Positions 56,741 to 64,000 of a stretch of 64,000 nucleotides of DNA are shown piece by piece. Source of the DNA: Lytechinus pictus. Taxonomy: Eukaryota > Echinodermata > Echinoidea > Temnopleuroida > Toxopneustidae. The stretch is taken from the NCBI RefSeq assembly GCF_037042905.1, contig NC_087252.1, forward strand, positions 34,499,965 through 34,563,964, given 5' to 3'. The notes under the pieces were generated by a model, which was not told the DNA's origin, did not search any database, and worked only from the letters and a program-made list of their open reading frames with translations. Each line of letters starts with the position of its first letter. Position 1 is the first letter of the stretch. Made by a program: the position numbers and the translations under genes.

Positions 56741-58016
56741 TGTACATGGTACTTACATGTACATGCTTCAGACAAAGGCAGGGAATTAAAGCAAAGCTCT
56801 ATAACACTAACAGGGGAACATTTCATCAACATTTTTATCCAACAAGTTGTTTGACCTGACAACTTGATTTTGATACTCTTCGAATCTCTGTTTTAAAATA
56901 AAACAGACTTTGATATAAAATGATAGATAAATTATCCGACAAGTTGTTTCATGAAACATTCATATGAACAAAGACAAATGATTCATGTGTGTATCAGAGA
57001 CTGTGTATCACTCTGATATGCTGTAGCCCTTACTTAAACAGCGCCACCTATTGAGTGTGCAATATTTACAAAGATTAAAATGATAGCACAATTCTATTGC
57101 AAGTTTAAATCTTCAAACATTGTTAATCTTGGGTACCTTTTCACTGTGGGTATGTATGGCTGGGGTTGGGGTATGGTTTGTGGTAGTACCCCTTATTGTG
57201 ACATCATATTGTCTTGATAACTGATCTCTTGACTTGTATGTACATGTAAATCTCTAACCATCCCTGTCCAGCATTGCAATTGATTCACAAACTGAATCTT
57301 TATTTATTTATTTTTTATCCTGGTTGCTTAAAAAAATTAAGGTCCTTTTTATAAAAATTAATTGATACCTGTCAATGATCTGAATACATGATATGTCCTA
57401 TTTTATAGAAATTATATTTTTCAGAGTTTAATTTTGCAATATATTGACCACTTACCAGCATACTCCATTGCATTTTCCCTCTCTCTACTGAAAAAGCAAA
57501 TAAATTTAATATTAACAGCCAGCTCATCATTACATGTATCATAAAAAAGCAGAGTTTTTGTAAATTTAAGTATTAAAGATTGTCCAATTGTTCAATATTT
57601 TTTACCAGCATTATTCAGTGACATACATGTATTTTTGCTTGTAGTTTACAGAGCTCAGTCAAATATTAACCAACCCATCGTTTATCATAAAATATTAAAT
57701 AATGAAATGTATTATCATAAAAAGCTTGGTCATGTTATCTCAAACTCTATCTCATACTACTTAATTATGATGGACTTTGCCCAGTAATTTCCATCAGCAT
57801 ATGATACGTCATTGGATGTTGATATCAGGGGAGAAGTCTCTTCGTTATATAAATGCAGTTCCAGTCAATTTAGCATACAAAGGTGTGGCTGTGTGTAACA
57901 AGTATTGCAGGGATTATATAGGACTTTCCTTTTTTCCAAATGTTCCTTACTTCCTCTATGGGTAAAAAAAGGAAAAAGAAGTGAGTCGATTGTTAGAATT
58001 TTGTCTACTGATTTTT
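56741..58016. other. Intron DNA of the Ser/Gly-rich gene
   Basis: AT-rich. A decayed inverted-repeat element is probable at about 56815-56965. No exon recognised. Confidence 0.4.
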
Positions 58017-59110
58017 GTCTCGCCTGCCTAGCAGAGTGAGACTACATGAATGTACCGTAATGGCACTAGTATTCAACCCGTTTGGAGAGTTTCCTCAAAT
58101 ATAAAGAAATATGGAATTTACTTTAATTTCAGACCTGTCTTATTTCCAAGAGCAAATGCTGGTTATTCTTTTTGCTTTATTTTTTCTTCAACCCGTCGAC
58201 TGAGCGCAGGCGATCGAATTATACGGCGATGGTTTTTGGCACTAGTATTCAACCCGTTGGCACTAGTATTCAACCTAGTTATGAAAGATGGCCCTGTCTC
58301 TCAATCTGCCCTTGTCCCATCCGACTATGGACTAGACCATTTGAGATGAGACCAAACAGAGAATTAGTCAAAGCCAGAGACTTACATAGATCTAGACCTA
58401 GTTTAGCAATCTAAACCATTTTGAGATTCGTTATCTATCATCATTAGGTTGAATACTAGTGCAATTCAGTGCAAAAGGTCACCACCGCATAATTCGATCA
58501 CTCCGTGCATACAGTCGAGAGATTGATAAAGAAAATACCGACAACATATTACCCTGGAAATAACAAAGGTATGAAATTAAGATAAATTCCCTATTTCTAA
58601 ATATTTAGGGGAATTTGTCCAAATCTTTGAATTATGCCGGGTTGAATACTAGTGCCCATGTACGTTAGGCGCCGCTTTTCTGATGGCAGCGACGGCGGCA
58701 TCAACATTGAAATCTTAACCTAAGGACAAGGTTAAGTTTTTGAAATTACATCATAACTTAGAAAGTATACCGGTATGGACCTAGTTCATGATACTTGGAC
58801 ATAAGCATAATCAAGTATTACTGAACATTCTGCCCGAGTTTCAGGCCACATGACCAAGGTCAAAGGTCAATTAGGGTCAATGAACTTAGACCATGTTGGG
58901 GGAATCAAGATCGAAATCTTAACCTAAGGTTAAGTTTTTGAAATGTCATCATAACTTATAAATTATATAGACCTAGTTTATGAAACTTAAATTCATAAGG
59001 GTAATCAAGTATATGTGTTACTGAACATTTTGCCTAAGTTTCAGGTCACATGACCAAGGTCAAAGGTCATTTGGGGTCAATGAACTTTGGCCGTGTTGGG
59101 GGTATTTATT
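58017..59110 (+). repeat. Dispersed urchin-type repeat, locus 3
   Basis: GTCTCGCCTGCCTAGCAGAG at 58017, interrupted by the element 58062-58656, resuming with TTAGGCGCCGCTTTTCTGA. Two units carry AGGTCAAAGGTCA at about 58858 and 59057. The right terminus is absent. Confidence 0.72.
58062..58656. mobile_element. Element with GGCACTAGTATTCAACCC ends nested in locus 3
   Basis: 595 bp. The terminal motif GGCACTAGTATTCAACC occurs at the left end, again at about 58238 and 58259, and inverted at about 58445 and at the right end. Inner pairs GCGATCGAATTATACGGC / CCGCATAATTCGATCACT support a palindromic design. No clean target duplication or ORF. Confidence 0.7.
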
Positions 59111-59448
59111 GAATTCCAGTTGAAGAGGCTTGGAGAATTCAGATACAACATGCACATAAAGGACTGTCTTGTTTGTGGTCTTTGATCAGTTAAAGTCCTG
59201 AAAGAGAACAGTTTTGTCTTTATGCTTCAAACAGCAGTTTTATTCTTCATCAGTAATATTCATTTATGTTAAAAATACATCATGACAATGCAATCATTAT
59301 CAATATATACACTCAAGTGTAATTTTTTCTTCTCCATTTTTCTTCTTATGGGGAATGTTATGTATTATTAACTTCGACTTTGTTCCTTAATATTGGTGTA
59401 TGAACAATGCTTCAATGACAGTATTTTTGTTCTCTTTCTCTCTTTTAG

Positions 59449-59490
59449 CAGCTCAAAAGAAGATGATTCTATCAGAAGTGAACCAGTAAG
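59449..59490 (+). CDS. Second coding exon of the Ser/Gly-rich protein
   Basis: 42 nt between TCTCTTTTAG and GTAAGA. Completes a split Ser codon and encodes SSKEDDSIRSEPV; multiple of three, so skippable in frame. The acceptor is a TAGCAG tandem (NAGNAG), allowing a one-Ser difference. Confidence 0.68.
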
Positions 59491-59719
59491 GTAAGAGAAT
59501 AACAGTCTGATCCAAGTCTTGATTCAAGGCCACTAATAAACACTGGACCTTGGGGGTCAAATTTGTTAGCCTTGCTGTCCCTCTTATTGGCCTTGAATGT
59601 CCCCTTTCAGATCCATTGTGCTGTACAATATAGAAATGTTCACTAGATAGAAAAGTGGCCTTTCTTTCTTTAGAAAATGTTTAAAGCATGCTTTAGACAA
59701 TACCTGCTATTTGATTAAT

Positions 59720-60155
59720 AGGTACTTAACTGTGGAACAGTTTCGTCTCTGAATATTTCATCAAAATCTGATGTAAATGAGTGATGACATTCTAAAATTT
59801 AATTTCACAAGACACATCCTGGTTGGTATGAGGAAACCGATGACATCTCCCACTCACTATATCTTTTGTATTTTGATGAAATATTTACTTGAATTTTCTC
59901 CTCACTGAACATATGGAATTACCATTGTTTCACCATTTTGGGATTCAATCAAGAGGGTCCTTACTGTTAAATCTGTAAAATTACAATTCAAACAATAATC
60001 AAAATGAAATAGTAAGTTGTGCATGTATTGCATCCCTCATTTGCTTGTCATGGGTGTTTTGTTTTATGTCGGATTTTCATTATCAAATGCTTGTTTGCAA
60101 TTTTTCTATTTATCTGAATCATTTTTTTTTACCTGGATGGACTTGACCTTTGATA
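59720..60155. mobile_element. Decayed relative of the 14881-15472 element
   Basis: TTTCATCAAAATCTGATGTA, CATCCTGGTTGGTATGAGG, CTCACTATATCTTTTGTATT and TGGACTTGACCTTTGAT follow the same order as in 14881-15472, but the termini are eroded. Confidence 0.55.
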
Positions 60156-60889
60156 TTGATCATTAACTTTGTCCAAAAATGTTGCATTTTTTTTTTTTGG
60201 GGGGGGGGGCATGGTTTAACCATCTTTTCACCATGTCCTTCTGAATTCACTCAGTGCTAATTACTGAGCATACACTGTATCAAATAGTTTGGACAATAAG
60301 TTTACATACATACGTCTTGTTTCAAAAACCAAACCCTCTTCTTGATATCAACTTTCACATAATACATGTACATCAGAGCATCTATTAATAATGTGATTAC
60401 CAACACATACTCAGGAAGGAAATCACCCATAATGCACGCTGATAATGTTACGTCTGATGGCAGGGCTCAACTCTTATTTCATCACTTTCTGTTGTGTAAA
60501 GTCTCAGAATTATTTTTTGTTGAAAATGGAATAATAATCTTATAATTATAACTTTGTTGATATGGAAACAAAAATATTAGAGCTAATAGATTTTTAAAAA
60601 GATATTTCTTAAACTATCAGTATCAATGTTGTTATATAATGTTGAAGTCTAACTATGTTTCCTATAAATATAATTTGTATTTAATTGCAACAAATCTAAT
60701 TAGCCCTTACTGTAAAAAAAAAAAAAAACCCTCAAAACAGCTTCTACATAATGTTTTCAATTGTATTTTGCTATGTATTGAATGGGGGAAAAAATCGCCT
60801 CAATATTTTGGAAGCTGAGACTTTCTTTTTGAAGAAGAATAAAGTGATTTTATGCATGTTCAAAGGTTAAATTTAACCCTTTTGTACAT

Positions 60890-61220
60890 TTCCTCTTCTT
60901 CATTTTTTCTCATTCATCTTTCTCCTCTTTTACTCTTGTCCACTGGTTTCTATAACTCACTTGGGGCCCCTCCCCCTTCCTTATCCCCTTTATCTCTCTC
61001 TCTTTCTCTCTTTCTCTGACTCTCTCTATCCATCTTGTCTTTCCCATTCGCTTTTACACGTACATTCTTCCTTTTTCACTCCCTCTCTTCCATTCTCTTT
61101 CTCTTTCACCATCTCTCTCTCCTCTATCTCCACTTCTTTTCTTTATAAACAAACCCTTTCCTTTCCTATCTCCATCTCTCTAACTTTCCATTCATCTCTG
61201 TCCATTCTTTCTTACCACAG
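60890..61220 (+). other. Long pyrimidine tract ahead of coding exon 3
   Basis: About 320 bp of mostly C/T (TCTCTCTCTTTCTC runs) on the + strand leading into the acceptor CAG at 61220. Probably a microsatellite grown from the polypyrimidine tract. Confidence 0.7.
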
Positions 61221-61386
61221 AGGTGCTAGTTCTACCCCTGATCCAATGCACCCGTCTCAGTCTGAACCTATATTCCTCAAGCCTGGTGAATCCCTCTTTG
61301 TAGACTACCAATCCCCGGTCAGTGGCCGTGAGGACCGCTCACCCAAATCAGCAAAGAAGAAACCAAAATCATCTCCCTGGTACAGT
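61221..61386 (+). CDS. Third coding exon, ending in a WYS motif
   Basis: 166 nt between a long pyrimidine tract ending TTACCACAG and donor GTAAGT. Encodes GASSTPDPMHPSQSEPIF, a Pro/Ser-rich middle, and KSAKKKPKSSPWYS at the exon end. Vertebrate GRAMD1 proteins have KKxxSWY(N/S)xLSPTYK just before their GRAM domain, so this gene may be a GRAMD1/Aster homologue (ER-plasma membrane sterol transfer). The GRAM, VASt and membrane parts would lie beyond 64000. Without them the call is a guess from one motif; other Ser-rich proteins are possible. Confidence 0.6.
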
Positions 61387-64000
61387 GTAAGTATGAATAA
61401 AATATGCTGTCATACACATCATAAGCTTTGCTTGTGTGAAATCAAACTACATCAGGGGCTGCAGAATTAGAGAGGATGATCTTCACTCTTTCTTTATTTT
61501 TTAAAGTAATGTGTACTTGTAAACGTGTAAATTGTGATGTGTTGATGTTTGTTTGCATAGTCAGCCCCTTAACCATTATACATCTTTGCAAATCATGTCT
61601 TACCGACATAATGATTTCCTACCTACAAAGGCATCAGAATGCCCTCCTGTAATTTTCGCTCCAAATATGAAAGACTTTTAGATTTTCACAAATTTGATAT
61701 TTTTTCCCCAGCTCAAGTGATTCTGTAATAGTTTTGCTTGTTATATTTAAACTTGTAATCACAAAAGATGTTCTTGATTATTAGCGCACCCAAATACCTG
61801 TATCTGATCTTTTGTTTACATAAAAAATATGATGATTGAGATAAGATAATTTATAAAATGAAAAAAATAATCCATTCTACCATTGTGTATTAATGAACCA
61901 CTACGTTATTGAATTATTAACTAAATTATCCTCATATCAAGTTCATGAACTCTCAGATATCATTTATATGGATTTTGGACCTTCCTTTTGGAACAACTTG
62001 AGGAGATGTAATATGCAAACTGTGTTCAGACGTGTGAAAAATTTGAGTTTATACCAAAACACATTTAAAGTTTAGTCTGAGCATTCTGATGGCAATTCTA
62101 TTTCATTTTTCATCAAATCAATTATGAGGCTTGAGTCAATGCCCTAACTTTGGAAGAATGTGTTTTGAAATGTTAATACTGAAGCCATTTCAGTTTCAGT
62201 TCAGTTTGGTTTATTTTCATATCTCATAAAATATCAAATACAATGTAACGTCCATCGAAAGACAGTAAATCATTGATAATAAAATAATACAATACATCAC
62301 CATAATTCATAATAAATCAGACAAATGTTATACAATTGAACGTTTGGATTGGAGACAGATATATCAATAAGATGAGAATATGAAGGGCAAACTATTTAAA
62401 AAGCAGAGCTTGTAATTTATAGTTTCCCTATTAATAAAATTATAAGTATTTGTCAACTTGTTTTAATATCAATATGTTACAAGAAAAGAAAGAGTAAGAG
62501 AGAGAGAAAAAATATATATATATTTCCTTTAAAAAAACGAGACAAAGAAGGAGATAAAAAGAAAAAATAAATAAACAAAACAAAGCAAAGGGAGGTGGAC
62601 TGACAATAGTTAAGAGGAACACTAGGGAGCCGATGAATTGTCGTTTAGACATTTGTTTAAAATATAAATTTTCAATTTACGTTTAAAAGTATATATAGAA
62701 TTGCAATCTTTGAAGTCGGTTAGTAGATCATTCCAAAATAATGGACCTGTGACAATTTGAATAATTTTATAGCAAACAAATCAATATTTAAAGCAAAAAC
62801 AAACAAAAATATAAAAAGGAGCTGATGTTATAAGAGTTGCTACATGAACAAAGCTGAACATCACAATATGTGTGTACATATATATGTTAGTGTGTTAATA
62901 TATTAATTCAAGAATCTACACATATAGAGAGAGAAAATGGCAGATGAATATAATTAGTAATATTTAATTAGTAATGAGTAGAAGGAAGTATACGTCTGGG
63001 ACCATAAAACTTAATTGATTGAAAGATGATTAAAACAAAGGATAACTGGTATCAAACCATGTTAAATAGATGATAGATAGTGAAGACCATTTTATGTTGG
63101 TTTCCAGTAGATTTTAATGAACCTGAACTTTAGTTTTGATATTTCATTAGACGTGACTCGCGTACTGTTGTGCTTTGTGTTAGCCCACATGTAGGTCATA
63201 GGATTCATGATGGAATTTCATTGGTTGTACATGTACATTCAACATTGAAATTGACCACGTTCTGTGGTTTTGTAAAAATAAATTTGGATGCATGCCCATT
63301 TGATGGTCAATACAGATCATTAAAAGAGAATTAATAAGAAGCAATAGTGAGCTTTATAGTGCTATAATGCATTCTGTGCCAATTTTATTGCATTAAATAA
63401 ATAACTTGTTCAATGCTACATGTAACAGATGTTAAAAGGAAATAAACTTTAAAACCCGTAAATTAGCATCACAGTGAAAATATAAAGTTATCATCCAACT
63501 AGCAAAATTATATCTATTGGTATTCACAACCAATGTACATGTACTACATGTATCATTAAAAAGAGCAATACATGGTATGAAATGTTGACATGGCCAGTTT
63601 AAAGCTGATCTGAAATCAGACTTTAATGGGAAGTACAGTATCATTTTGAAGCTGACCACATATAGTGGATGGGGTTAAGAAATGAAATTATTCTTTCTTT
63701 ATGCATAAAGATGTGGGTTTTTGATATTTTTTCATAGTACATGTAGTTGTCTGAACAGATGTCTGATCTGAACTTGAACTTTCTGAACCTATCTCATTTG
63801 ATGAGAGATACCAGGGGTAGGGCGGGCCGGTATCACAAAAGATATGACTTTGCATATATATTTCCTACTTGAAAGCTGTCTGACTATGAGGACTCGTATA
63901 CCAGAGTAGGCTTTGTTTTACCTGGTTATCAATTTAACCAGAGTATATTCTACTGTACATGCAGTTTGGTTGTTCTTTGAGTTCTTCCCTGAGAGAATAT
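61387..64000. other. Intron DNA to the window end
   Basis: AT-rich; no further coding exon recognised. The expected exon continuing after WYS was not found, so it should lie beyond the window. Short repeats such as TACATGTACATG are scattered. Confidence 0.4.

Noticed and set aside
52421-61386. Firm assignment of the right-hand gene to GRAMD1
   Set aside because: Only a short basic-WYS motif supports it; the GRAM domain is outside the window, so no symbol is given.

Overview
The window is animal nuclear DNA. It shows spliced genes with GT-AG introns, AT-rich introns and dense small transposons. I infer a sea urchin or close echinoderm: several dispersed repeats (the GTCTCRCCTGC...GGCGCCGCTTTTCCGACGG block with its 163-bp units, the tRNA-headed SINE, the TTAA elements) look like families I associate with echinoid genomes. 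That is pattern memory, not a search.

Three host genes are supported. (1) On the + strand at 7937-10108 a nearly intronless C2H2 zinc-finger gene encodes 723 aa with nine fingers, in an internally duplicated arrangement. (2) On the - strand from 40414 down to 19157 lies IFT46, a core subunit of the ciliary IFT-B train. I could assemble ten coding exons with canonical splice sites and consistent phases into one 379-codon frame. (3) On the + strand from 52421 to beyond the right edge is the 5' part of a gene with a Ser/Gly-rich N terminus. Its third coding exon ends in a WYS motif that tentatively resembles GRAMD1/Aster proteins.

The rest is mostly mobile DNA, much of it nested. Left of IFT46 there are small inverted-repeat elements, a tRNA-headed SINE, a foldback element carrying a sequence like the 5' domain of 7SL (SRP) RNA, a LINE remnant, and TTAA-flanked elements. 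Inside IFT46 there is a 159-bp tandem array of truncated copies of exon 9 (each with a splice acceptor), a 51-bp minisatellite, several elements with clean target duplications, and a 10.9-kb intron 1. Intron 1 is filled by a 6.1-kb foldback element and a Tc1/mariner transposase gene split by a 570-bp inverted-repeat element. Between IFT46 and the third gene lie microsatellite, polypurine, palindromic and repeat DNA. The third gene's first intron holds an antisense Penelope-like retroelement (RT plus GIY-YIG) with a frameshift and a nonsense codon.

No bacterial-type system, CRISPR array or operon is present. The most unusual structures are the exon-9 decoy array, the 7SL-like insert, the giant foldback, and the precisely dissected Tc1 insertion. 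Exon calls rest on reading the sequence and on remembered family sequences; no alignment was run.
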